A stretch of DNA of 12,900 bases from an uncultured Eubacteriales bacterium (GTDB lineage: Bacteria; Bacillota; Clostridia; Oscillospirales; Acutalibacteraceae), in assembly GCA_900321195.1 (NCBI GenBank), contig ONVG01000023.1, positions 1 through 12,900 on the forward strand, written 5' to 3'. The number at the start of each line of letters is the position of its first letter. Within the stretch, counting starts at the first letter, position 1. Below are positions 7,201 through 12,867 of the stretch, in pieces. Made by a program: the position numbers and the translations under genes. A model generated the notes under the pieces. It was not told the DNA's origin and did not search any database. It saw nothing but the letters and a program-made list of their open reading frames with translations.

Positions 7201-8043
7201 CTTTACAAAGAGCGCAATACATCTTCACCGTTGATAAAAACAGCCAAACCAAAGGTATTTATCCCCGTATTCCCCGGCACTAACTGCGAGGTGGACACAG
7301 CAAGAGCATTTTCAAAGGCAGGCGCAGAGCCGCAGCTTCTCATAGTAAGAAACCTCACTCCGTCGGCTATCGAAGAAACCATAGATGAAATGGTACGTCT
7401 TATAGAGCAGTCTCAGATGATAATGCTTCCCGGCGGATTTTCCGGCGGTGACGAGCCTGACGGTTCGGGCAAGTTCATAGCAACTACTTTCAGAAATCCG
7501 AGAGTTTCCGAGGCTGTAAATACACTTCTTAAAAAGCGTGACGGACTCATGCTTGGTATCTGCAACGGCTTCCAGGCGCTTATAAAGCTTGGTCTTGTGC
7601 CTTACGGCGAGATAACCGACCTTAAAGAAAACGACCCGACACTTACATTCAATACTGTAGGCAGACATATTTCAAGAATGGCATATACAAGAGTAACATC
7701 TGTAAAATCACCGTGGTTCTCAATGGTAAATGCAGGCGATATCCATGCAGTACCGATATCACACGGCGAGGGCAGATTTGTTGCCGATGATGAAACACTC
7801 AACAAGCTTATTGCCAATGGTCAGATAGCAACTCAGTATGTTGACCCGAACGGAAATGTCGCATCAGATATAGAGTACAATCCGAACGGTTCTGTATGCG
7901 CTGTCGAGGGTATAACAAGCCCTGACGGACGTGTTCTTGGAAAGATGGGACACTCCGAGCGTAAGGGTGACGATCTCTACTTCAATGTACCGTTTGAGAA
8001 AGACCAGAAGATATTTGAAAGCGGCGTTAAATATTTTAATTAA
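4279..8043 (+). CDS. purL: Phosphoribosylformylglycinamidine synthase, single-chain
   Basis: This enzyme makes FGAM from FGAR, glutamine and ATP, the fourth step of de novo purine synthesis, in the cytoplasm. At 1254 residues it is a full fused synthetase plus glutaminase, close to the E. coli PurL length (about 1295), so no separate PurQ or PurS is needed. The synthetase half carries the ATP/metal region near H328 (ETHNHPTEIEPFGG) and further AIRS-like segments (about 640-900). The C-terminal glutamine amidotransferase starts near residue 990 (KVFIPVFPGTNCE). Its triad is predicted as nucleophile C1095 in GICNGFQ, H1225 and E1227. The last two lie in a GHSER motif where E. coli has PHPER. 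I chose ATG 4279 because AAGGGG at 4265-4270 is eight bases upstream; GTG 4270 overlaps that site. Tandem stop codons close it. No other pur gene is adjacent. Confidence 0.97.
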   Translation: MGEVKRIFVEKRDGFDVEASNLMADLRNNLGLTAIEKVRMINRYDISGLEGESFERAKNTILSETNADMVYDEVLPEDKDFRVFAMEYLPGQYDQRADSAAQCVQLLTQGERPKVVSAKLVAVKGDISDDDFLKIQHYLINPVESRLASLDKPLSLDMKADIPDDVAVIEGFISWDDDEMQKYYSSMGFAMTLSDLKFCRDYFRDDEHRDPTVTELRVIDTYWSDHCRHTTFLTRLEKVEIEKGILSKTIEDALQLYYDSRDEIYGKDTTRDVSLMDMALAGMKLLKKRGLIPDLDQSDEINACSIEVPVTIDGKTEQWLVQFKNETHNHPTEIEPFGGAATCLGGAIRDPLSGRAYVYQAMRVTGSGDPTVPFEKTMPGKLPSRKITTGAAAGYSSYGNQIGLATGQVTELYDQGYVAKRLEIGAVIGASPKANVVRDVPAPDDIIVLLGGRTGRDGCGGATGSSKAHTADSIETCGAEVQKGNPPTERKIQRLFRNSRVSTMIKRCNDFGAGGVCVAIGELADGLTVDLDKVTKKYDGLDGTELAISESQERMAVVLDPKDVDAFIAESDKENLEATAVAVVTENPRLVMHWRGKTIVDLSRKFLNTNGVTQTAQAYITAPDKDSCYRKLAPKALEGMNAAEAFKANLSRLEVCSQKGLCERFDASIGAATVLMPFGGVTQLTPEDAMAAKIPLLEGETDDATAMAYGYIPGVSRWSPFHGSAYAVVESLSKLLAIGANPLTARLTFQEYFERLHDVPSRWGKPAAALLGSLVAQIKLGLPSIGGKDSMSGSFEDLDVPPTLVSFAVAMTKASKTVSAEFKKSGSRVIYVPVPEDKETLMPDWEKLKDMYRAVYALMDGGKVLAASTVKEGGAAACVAKMSFGNKTGFKFANTLTNDELFAPLSGSLVIELADGAELENVLYYELGTTTDDGCITVNGTSLAIDELIYAWTGKLEGVFPVKAACPENKKDVPLYKERNTSSPLIKTAKPKVFIPVFPGTNCEVDTARAFSKAGAEPQLLIVRNLTPSAIEETIDEMVRLIEQSQMIMLPGGFSGGDEPDGSGKFIATTFRNPRVSEAVNTLLKKRDGLMLGICNGFQALIKLGLVPYGEITDLKENDPTLTFNTVGRHISRMAYTRVTSVKSPWFSMVNAGDIHAVPISHGEGRFVADDETLNKLIANGQIATQYVDPNGNVASDIEYNPNGSVCAVEGITSPDGRVLGKMGHSERKGDDLYFNVPFEKDQKIFESGVKYFN

Positions 8044-8074
8044 TAAGTAATTCTCAAATAATGCTCAAAGATTT

Positions 8075-8096
8075 CTCGTCAGTTCTTTCTGACGGG
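8075..8096 (+). other. Short hairpin after purL
   Basis: CTCGTCAG (8075-8082) can pair with CTGACGGG (8089-8096) around a 6-nt loop, with one G-U pair. It has no T tract, so it is probably a 3' UTR structure ahead of the true terminator at 8114-8152. Confidence 0.4.
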
Positions 8097-8113
8097 CAGA
8101 TAGCATAAAATTA

Positions 8114-8152
8114 CAGGCATGATATCCGGCTGGATATCATGCCTGCTTTTTT
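8114..8152 (+). terminator. purL intrinsic terminator
   Basis: A perfect 14-bp stem (8114-8127 with 8132-8145) with a 4-nt loop is followed by C and six Ts. It ends purL transcription. In the minus direction the stem is followed by a weaker run (TAATTTTA), so it might also stop aguAB transcripts arriving from the right. No other hairpin was found for aguB. Confidence 0.92.
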
Positions 8153-8242
8153 GTTAACGCTTGGCTTATAAGATATTCTGTTGTTTATGGTATATGCTGA
8201 CATAGATAAAGAACGCAGTCAATGAAACAACGACAACAGAGC
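8153..8242. other. Convergent spacer between purL and aguB
   Basis: About 90 bases between the purL terminator and the aguB stop codon. I see no gene, promoter or further hairpin here. Confidence 0.5.
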
Positions 8243-9127
8243 TTAACTTTTTGTTGCTGTTATCGGAGAGTACATATCAGGTCTTCTGTCACGGAAAAGT
8301 CCCCAGCTCATTCGCATTTCACGTATTTTTTCAAGGTCGTATTCCGCATATATTACGGTTTCGCTTGTGCGGTCGGCTGATGATATTATTTCTCCCGTTT
8401 CGTCTGTCATAAATGATGAGCCGTAGAAGCAGAGAGAGGACGACTGGTTATTGTTTTCCTCACACGGATAGACTTTTTCCGTGCCGACACGGTTCGCGGC
8501 TATAACGGGAGTTATGTTTGCGGCAGAATGTCCCTGCATAACTCTGCGCCAGTGCGGCATGCTGTCAATGTCAAGTATAGGCTCGGAGCCTATAGCCGTA
8601 GGATAGAGAAGTATGTCGGCGCCCATGAGAGCCATGCTCCTTGCACATTCAGGGAACCACTGGTCCCAGCATATTCCTACACCGATAGTTCCGAAGCGTG
8701 TTTTCCAGGCCTTGAAGCCTGTATCTCCGGGTGTGAAATAGAATTTTTCCTGATAGAACTGGTCGTCCGGTATATGTGTTTTTCTGTAGACACCCAAAAC
8801 AGAGCCGTCTGCATCTATTACGGCGGTCGTGTTATAGGTGTTGTTTACATCTCTTTCAAAAAAGCTGACGGGTATGACAACGCCGAGCGAGCCTGCAACG
8901 TCTTTGAAACGCCTTACAGCCATGTTTTCATCAAGAGTCCTTGCAAGCTTGTAATAGCCGTAGTTTCTCTCCTGACAGAAATATTTTGTTTCAAAAAGCT
9001 CAGGCAGAAGAATTATGTTTGCGCCCTCGTCAGCGGCTTTTCTTATCATACATTCAGCCTTATAGATATTTTCCTCCGGATTGCAGCACATTGACATCTG
9101 AACTGCCGCAGCCTTTATTTTATTCAT
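8243..9127 (-). CDS. aguB: N-carbamoylputrescine amidase
   Basis: This nitrilase-superfamily enzyme hydrolyses N-carbamoylputrescine to putrescine, CO2 and ammonia, the last step of the agmatine deiminase route to polyamines. The protein is 294 residues, normal for AguB. The Glu-Lys-Cys triad is visible: E43 in LLPELFET, K116 in YRKTHIPDD and C153 in GVGICWDQWFPE. The GICWDQWFPE and RRPDMYSPI segments are typical of AguB rather than of general nitrilases. I chose the ATG at 9127 because GGAGG (9136-9140) lies eight bases upstream; the in-frame ATG at 9151 would add eight residues unlike the family. It follows aguA by 30 bp on the same strand, so the two form an operon with the pathway order preserved. 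Confidence 0.95.
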   Translation of the reverse strand: MNKIKAAAVQMSMCCNPEENIYKAECMIRKAADEGANIILLPELFETKYFCQERNYGYYKLARTLDENMAVRRFKDVAGSLGVVIPVSFFERDVNNTYNTTAVIDADGSVLGVYRKTHIPDDQFYQEKFYFTPGDTGFKAWKTRFGTIGVGICWDQWFPECARSMALMGADILLYPTAIGSEPILDIDSMPHWRRVMQGHSAANITPVIAANRVGTEKVYPCEENNNQSSSLCFYGSSFMTDETGEIISSADRTSETVIYAEYDLEKIREMRMSWGLFRDRRPDMYSPITATKS

Positions 9128-9157
9128 CGTGTTTTCCTCCGTATCATGCATATTAAT

Positions 9158-10249
9158 TTATATTGCCGGTATCTGCTGGGTTATGCAGTGGATGTTTCCT
9201 CCGCCTATGAGTATATCTCTTGCATATACTCCGACAACAGTTCTTGTCGGGAACAGCTTTGCAAGTATTTCAAGCGCTGTTTTGTCGTTTTTATCGTCAA
9301 ACTGCGGACATATGATATGCTTGTTTGAGATGTAGAAATTAACGTAAGAGGCGGCAAGACGCTCTCCGGGAGTTCGTGTAGGCTCACCGTCCATATCATC
9401 AAGTCCTGCACATTCCTCTGCGGTTATCGTTACGGGCTTGGGCAGCGGGAGCTTATGGACTTTTATTTTTCGTCCGCATGCATCTGTGCTGTTTTCGAGA
9501 ATGTCAAGACAGCTTTTCGACATCTCATACTGCGGGTCGCTTTCATCATCCGTCCATGCAAGCACAACTTCTCCGGGCGCTGTGAATGCACATATATTAT
9601 CGACATGTTCATTCGTTTCATCATTATATATTCCCGATTTGAGCCAGATGACTTTTTTTGCGCCGAGAGAATTTTTAAGCTCCTGCTCTATCTGCTGTTT
9701 TGTTAGCTGCGGATTTCTTCCGCCGCTCAAAAGACAAGCTTCTGTTGTAAGTACAGTGCCCTGACCGTCTGAATGTATCGAGCCGCCTTCGAGTATGAAG
9801 CTGCGCTTGTCATATACATCAACGTCAAGCACGTCACAGAGCTTTCTTGCCATTTTATTATCCTTGTCCCAGGGAAAGTAAAGTCCGTCATGCAGACCGC
9901 CCCATGCGTTGAAGCCCCAGTCTATCCCCCTTATCTCCGAGCCGTTTGTAACGAATGTAGGCGCGACATCTCTTGCCCATGAGTCGTCGGACTCCATTTC
10001 AATTACCCGTACTCTTTCGGGGAGCATTTTTCTTGCGCTGTCGTAGTCCTCATATCTTGCGCAGACAGTCACTTTTTCCGAAAGAGAAATAATATTTATG
10101 ACTTCCGCAAAGGCTTTTCTTGCGGCATAAGCGCCGTTCTGCCATGAATCGCGTCTGTGCGGAAATATCATTATACAGCCGCTGTGACGTGAAAATTCGG
10201 CAGGCATCATAAAGCCGTCCTCTGACGGCGAAGTTTTCAGTATCCTCAT
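9158..10249 (-). CDS. aguA: Agmatine deiminase
   Basis: This enzyme converts agmatine to N-carbamoylputrescine and ammonia in the cytoplasm. It belongs to the guanidino-group-modifying (PAD-like) superfamily and has 363 residues, the usual length. Conserved features are MPAEFSRH near the N-terminus, DDSWARDVAP (about 88-97), FILEGGSIHSDG (about 151-162), the H215/D217 pair in NEHVDN, and the nucleophile C355 in GGGNIHCITQQ near the C-terminus. I chose ATG 10249 because AAAGGA (10258-10263) is eight bases upstream and the protein then starts just before the family's conserved region; the longer frame to 10297 adds an atypical Lys/Ile-rich stretch over the promoter. The adjacent aguB, with no carbamoyltransferase gene beside it, points to putrescine synthesis rather than ATP-yielding agmatine catabolism. 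Arginine decarboxylase, which would supply agmatine, is not in the window. Confidence 0.96.
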   Translation of the reverse strand: MRILKTSPSEDGFMMPAEFSRHSGCIMIFPHRRDSWQNGAYAARKAFAEVINIISLSEKVTVCARYEDYDSARKMLPERVRVIEMESDDSWARDVAPTFVTNGSEIRGIDWGFNAWGGLHDGLYFPWDKDNKMARKLCDVLDVDVYDKRSFILEGGSIHSDGQGTVLTTEACLLSGGRNPQLTKQQIEQELKNSLGAKKVIWLKSGIYNDETNEHVDNICAFTAPGEVVLAWTDDESDPQYEMSKSCLDILENSTDACGRKIKVHKLPLPKPVTITAEECAGLDDMDGEPTRTPGERLAASYVNFYISNKHIICPQFDDKNDKTALEILAKLFPTRTVVGVYARDILIGGGNIHCITQQIPAI

Positions 10250-10277
10250 ATCATCTGTCCTTTTTATGATTTTCTTA

Positions 10278-10306
10278 ATTATAACATATATATACATGTT
10301 TTTCTA
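10278..10306 (-). promoter_or_regulatory. Probable aguAB promoter
   Basis: On the minus strand a perfect extended -10, TGTTATAAT, occupies 10286-10278. With a 17-bp spacer the -35 is TAGAAA (10306-10301), matching four of six. The start would be near 10271, giving a leader of about 20 nt that contains the aguA ribosome binding site. Confidence 0.65.
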
Positions 10307-10326
10307 CAAAAAATTATATGCAGCAG

Positions 10327-10354
10327 TTGAAATATCGGAAAAATGTAGTATAAT
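10327..10354 (+). promoter_or_regulatory. Promoter of the 75-residue gene
   Basis: TTGAAA (10327-10332) and a perfect TATAAT (10349-10354) are separated by 16 bp. The start would be near 10361, about 34 nt before the ATG. It is divergent from the aguAB promoter, with only about 20 bp between their -35 boxes, so a regulator binding there could affect both. Confidence 0.75.
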
Positions 10355-10394
10355 GGAAAAAGACGAATATTGAAGAAAAAAGGAGAGGTAATAA

Positions 10395-10622
10395 ATGCAG
10401 GAATTTGATTTTAAAGAGCCGATTGATATGCTTGAATTTATGCTTGGCGTACAGTTTTATACCGGAAATGCCGTTATGAATTCGATAGACGGAAGTCCTG
10501 TAATGAATGCCGAGATATATGACGATGCACTTTTTCTTGAAAATACGGGAGAAACAAAGAAAGTAAACGATTACGCAAGGATGCTTGCGCCTGAAAAGGT
10601 AAGCCGAAGAAATATGCAGTGA
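10395..10622 (+). CDS. Small acidic hypothetical protein, 75 residues
   Basis: I do not recognise this family. The gene is well supported: a near-consensus promoter at 10327-10354, a strong ribosome binding site AGGAGAGG at 10381-10388 six bases before the ATG, and a terminator starting a few bases after the stop. The protein is acidic over its first 55 residues, with FDFKEPIDMLEFMLG at the N-terminus and a basic end (KVSRRNMQ). There is no signal peptide, membrane segment, zinc-binding cysteine or helix-turn-helix that I can see; it has no cysteine at all. The size, promoter strength and lack of a membrane part suggest a soluble, possibly well-expressed cytoplasmic protein. It stands alone between divergent aguA and convergent aqpZ, so the neighbours give no firm clue to function. 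Confidence 0.85.
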   Translation: MQEFDFKEPIDMLEFMLGVQFYTGNAVMNSIDGSPVMNAEIYDDALFLENTGETKKVNDYARMLAPEKVSRRNMQ

Positions 10623-10627
10623 GCAAA

Positions 10628-10663
10628 AAAAATTCCCGACTGTTTATGCAGTCGGGAATTTTT
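10628..10663. terminator. Bidirectional terminator shared by the small gene and aqpZ
   Basis: A 15-bp stem (10628-10642 with 10649-10663) encloses a 6-nt loop. On the plus strand it begins six bases after the stop of the 75-residue gene and ends in a T run. On the minus strand it lies 15 bases past the aqpZ stop and continues into eight Ts. It therefore serves two convergent genes. Confidence 0.92.
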
Positions 10664-10678
10664 ATATTTGCATAAATA

Positions 10679-11434
10679 TTACTTTCTTTTCTTCTTTCCT
10701 GCTGTCTTTGGACTGGGAGCGGAAGATGTTGTTGACTTTACAGCCGGAGCAGAAGCTTCTTCCGGCTCTTTGCTGCCGTTGTCAAGAAAACCGTAAACAA
10801 CAGCCGCAAGAACGCCGCCGACAAGGGGAGCTATTATGAATACCCATACATTAGCGAATGCAGCGCCGCCTGCGAATATAGCAGGGCCGAAGCTTCTTGC
10901 AGGGTTAACGGATGTACCTGTGAAGTGTATTCCGAAAACATGTACAAGTGTAAGTGTAAGACCGATAACTATTCCGGCAACAGCGCCGTTGCTTACCTTT
11001 GATGTAACGCCGAGTATAGCTATAACGAATACAAAAGTAAGGATGACCTCGATGAGCATTGATGACCATATATTGTTGTCATAGAGAGCGTTTGTGCCGA
11101 GACCGCTTTCAGAGCCGAAGAAAGCAAGAAGTGTAGCGCCGCCGACAATAGCGCCGATGAACTGAGAAGCAACATAAGCGCAGAACTCTTTCGGAGTCAT
11201 TTTCTTGCTTACGAGCATAGCGATTGAAACAGCGGGGTTGATGTGACAGCCTGATATGTTGCCTATAGAATAAGCCATAGCAACGATAACAAGACCGAAA
11301 GCAAGAGCTGTCATAAAGTAAGCTTCATTCGGGACAGATGCTGTACAGTTAAGGACACATGCTGTACCACAGCCGAAAAGAACGAGTACGAAGGTACCGA
11401 GACATTCGGCTATACATTTTTTTAAGAGCTGCAT
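10679..11434 (-). CDS. aqpZ: Aquaporin Z-type water channel
   Basis: This is a six-helix membrane channel of the MIP family, 251 residues, for water flux across the cytoplasmic membrane. The two half-helix motifs are present: NPA at 66-68 (SGCHINPAVS) and NPA at 177-179 (TSVNPARSFGPA). Aligned by eye with E. coli AqpZ, the selectivity filter reads F40, H165, T174 and R180, the same as the water-selective Phe/His/Thr/Arg set, which argues against a glycerol facilitator. Residues 219-251 form an unusual cytoplasmic tail, acidic at first, then Ser/Ala/Pro/Thr-rich and ending in Lys/Arg. I chose ATG 11434 because AAGGAGGA (11441-11448) lies six bases upstream; the longer frame to 11509 would run through the leader and its hairpin. 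It has its own promoter and shares a terminator with the 75-residue gene. Confidence 0.93.
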   Translation of the reverse strand: MQLLKKCIAECLGTFVLVLFGCGTACVLNCTASVPNEAYFMTALAFGLVIVAMAYSIGNISGCHINPAVSIAMLVSKKMTPKEFCAYVASQFIGAIVGGATLLAFFGSESGLGTNALYDNNIWSSMLIEVILTFVFVIAILGVTSKVSNGAVAGIVIGLTLTLVHVFGIHFTGTSVNPARSFGPAIFAGGAAFANVWVFIIAPLVGGVLAAVVYGFLDNGSKEPEEASAPAVKSTTSSAPSPKTAGKKKRK

Positions 11435-11460
11435 AAATAATCCTCCTTGAATTTTTATTT

Positions 11461-11495
11461 TGCCGGCAGTTACTTTATTTAAGAGTACGCCGGCA
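11461..11495 (-). other. Leader hairpin formed by two GCCGGC copies upstream of aqpZ
   Basis: TGCCGGC (11461-11467) and GCCGGCA (11489-11495) form a 7-bp GC-only-core stem around 21 nt. The same bases are part of a direct repeat GCCGGCAGT (11462-11470 and 11489-11497). It would lie in the aqpZ leader, between the predicted start near 11508 and the ribosome binding site at 11441-11448, and stands out in an AT-rich region. It could stabilise the mRNA or be a protein site. Confidence 0.55.
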
Positions 11496-11514
11496 GTGTT
11501 ACGGATCAATATCT

Positions 11515-11543
11515 ATTATAAACTATTTTTTACAATTTTTCAA
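11515..11543 (-). promoter_or_regulatory. aqpZ promoter
   Basis: On the minus strand TTGAAA (11543-11538) and a perfect TATAAT (11520-11515) are spaced by 17 bp. Transcription would start near 11508, giving a leader of about 74 nt that holds the GCCGGC hairpin. Confidence 0.75.
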
Positions 11544-11578
11544 CAAAAAATGTTAAAAATAATACTGAAATAAATAAA

Positions 11579-11614
11579 AACACACGGCCGGCTGTTTTAT
11601 GCTGACCGTGTGTT
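11579..11614 (-). terminator. galE terminator
   Basis: A 9-bp outer stem (11579-11587 with 11606-11614) with an inner extension after one mismatch is followed on the minus strand by TTTTTATTT. It lies 24 bases past the galE stop and separates galE from the aqpZ promoter. Confidence 0.8.
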
Positions 11615-11637
11615 ATGATATTATTCTGATATGAAAA

Positions 11638-12648
11638 TTATTTTATGCCTTCGGGGTTCTTTGTCTGGAAGTTCCATGTATCCTCGCACATCTTGTCAAT
11701 GCCGAGTTCTGCTTTCCAGCCAAGCTCCTTGTTTGCCTTTGTTGCGTCTGCATAGAAAGCAGGGAGGTCGCCTGCACGTCTGTCGCCGATAACATAGTTA
11801 AGCTTTTTGCCGCTTGCCTTTTCAAATGCATGTACTATATCAAGAACACTGTAGCCTACACCGTTTCCGATGTTGTATGCATCTATTCCGGTGCCCTCAA
11901 GTATTTTTGCAACAGCGCAGAGATGTGCTTTTGCGAGGTCTACTACATGGATGTAGTCACGTATGCAGGTGCCGTCCTTTGTATCGTAATCGCCGCCGAA
12001 AACTGTGAGCTGCGGAAGTCTGCCTATTGCAACTCTTGCGATATACGGCATGAGGTTGTTCGGGATGCCGTTGGGGTCTTCGCCGATAAGGCCGCTCTCA
12101 TGTGCGCCGATAGGATTGAAGTAGCGGAGAAGTGAAATGCTCCACTCGTTGTCTGCTTTGTACACATCACCGAGTATCTGCTCGATAAAATGCTTTGTTC
12201 TGCCGTAGGGATTGCTTACATCGCCTGTTGTCATAGTTTCCTTGTAGGGGATGGGGTTATTTCCGTAAACGGTAGCTGATGAGCTGAAAACTATCTTTTT
12301 GCAGTTGTATTTTTCCATTACCTCAAAAAGAGTTACACTGCCCGAAATATTATTTTCATAATATAGGAGAGGAAGCTGTGAGGACTCACCGACCGCTTTA
12401 AGACCTGCAAAATGTATTACGGCATCAACATCATTTTCACCGAATATTTTTTCAAGCCCCTGTCTGTCGCGGATATCGCACTCATATCTTTTGAGTGATT
12501 TTCCTGTTATTTTTTCTACTCTGTTGAGAACCTCGGGTACACTGTTGTAGTAGTTATCGACAACGATAACATCATATCCGGCATTGAGAAGTTCTACGCA
12601 GGTATGACTTCCTATGTAGCCAGCGCCGCCTGTTACAAGAATTGTCAT
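11638..12648 (-). CDS. galE: UDP-glucose 4-epimerase
   Basis: This cytoplasmic enzyme interconverts UDP-glucose and UDP-galactose, using bound NAD, for galactose use and for envelope or exopolysaccharide precursors. The 336 residues match the family length. The NAD-binding Rossmann motif TGGAGYIGSH is at 6-15. The catalytic residues of the extended short-chain dehydrogenase fold are S124 (FSSSATVYG), Y148 and K152 (NPYGRTK), against S124, Y149 and K153 in E. coli GalE. The substrate region YFNPIGAHESG is also typical. The ATG follows AAAGGAGA (12657-12664) at good spacing. No other gal or polysaccharide gene is next to it, and it appears to be monocistronic between its own promoter and terminator. 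A closely related 4-epimerase acting on UDP-GlcNAc as well cannot be excluded. Confidence 0.95.
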   Translation of the reverse strand: MTILVTGGAGYIGSHTCVELLNAGYDVIVVDNYYNSVPEVLNRVEKITGKSLKRYECDIRDRQGLEKIFGENDVDAVIHFAGLKAVGESSQLPLLYYENNISGSVTLFEVMEKYNCKKIVFSSSATVYGNNPIPYKETMTTGDVSNPYGRTKHFIEQILGDVYKADNEWSISLLRYFNPIGAHESGLIGEDPNGIPNNLMPYIARVAIGRLPQLTVFGGDYDTKDGTCIRDYIHVVDLAKAHLCAVAKILEGTGIDAYNIGNGVGYSVLDIVHAFEKASGKKLNYVIGDRRAGDLPAFYADATKANKELGWKAELGIDKMCEDTWNFQTKNPEGIK

Positions 12649-12680
12649 TTTGATTGTCTCCTTTACATTAAGATATTATA

Positions 12681-12710
12681 ATTATACGCTTATTTGTATG
12701 CTTTTGTCAA
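12681..12710 (-). promoter_or_regulatory. Full-consensus galE promoter
   Basis: On the minus strand a perfect TTGACA (12710-12705) and a perfect TATAAT (12686-12681) are separated by 18 bp. A second TATAAT (12680-12675) directly follows. Transcription would start near 12674, about 25 nt before the ATG. Its -35 box lies immediately beside the hairpin repeat element starting at 12720. Confidence 0.85.
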
Positions 12711-12719
12711 CATGCGGCG

Positions 12720-12801
12720 GCGGAGTGCCTCCGCAGTCGATTCGCGTTGTCGCTCACTCCGTTCCGCTCTGATACGTTATCTATAAGTTTATCCACGCGA
12801 A
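12720..12801. repeat. Hairpin-core repeat element, copy A
   Basis: A hairpin GCGGAG-TGC-CTCCGC (12720-12734) is followed by a 3-bp spacer and the 15-bp core CGATTCGCGTTGTCG (12738-12752). The core is repeated exactly at the window end, 148 bp on. Within copy A, TTCGCGT (12741-12747) is also the inverse of ACGCGAA (12795-12801), which may mark the element's far end. No open reading frame of note lies here. It resembles a dispersed intergenic palindromic repeat, but I cannot name the family. Confidence 0.6.
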
Positions 12802-12867
12802 ACAAGCTATATATTAGGTGCGGCAAAGCTTGATAGAAAAAAGAACTTGTAAATTTTGATGAAACAG

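Noticed and set aside
8528..9094. A 188-codon open frame on the plus strand opposite aguB
   Set aside because: It lies wholly antisense to a gene with a clear catalytic triad, has no convincing ribosome binding site and its Cys/Tyr-rich translation matches no family that I know. It is a shadow of aguB codon use.
10742..10767. Palindromic stretch (AGCCGGA ... TCCGGCT with AGAAGCTTCT inside) in the aqpZ 3' coding region
   Set aside because: It encodes the Glu/Pro/Ala-rich tail in frame, has no loop to form a normal hairpin and no T tract. It is most likely a by-product of codon use.
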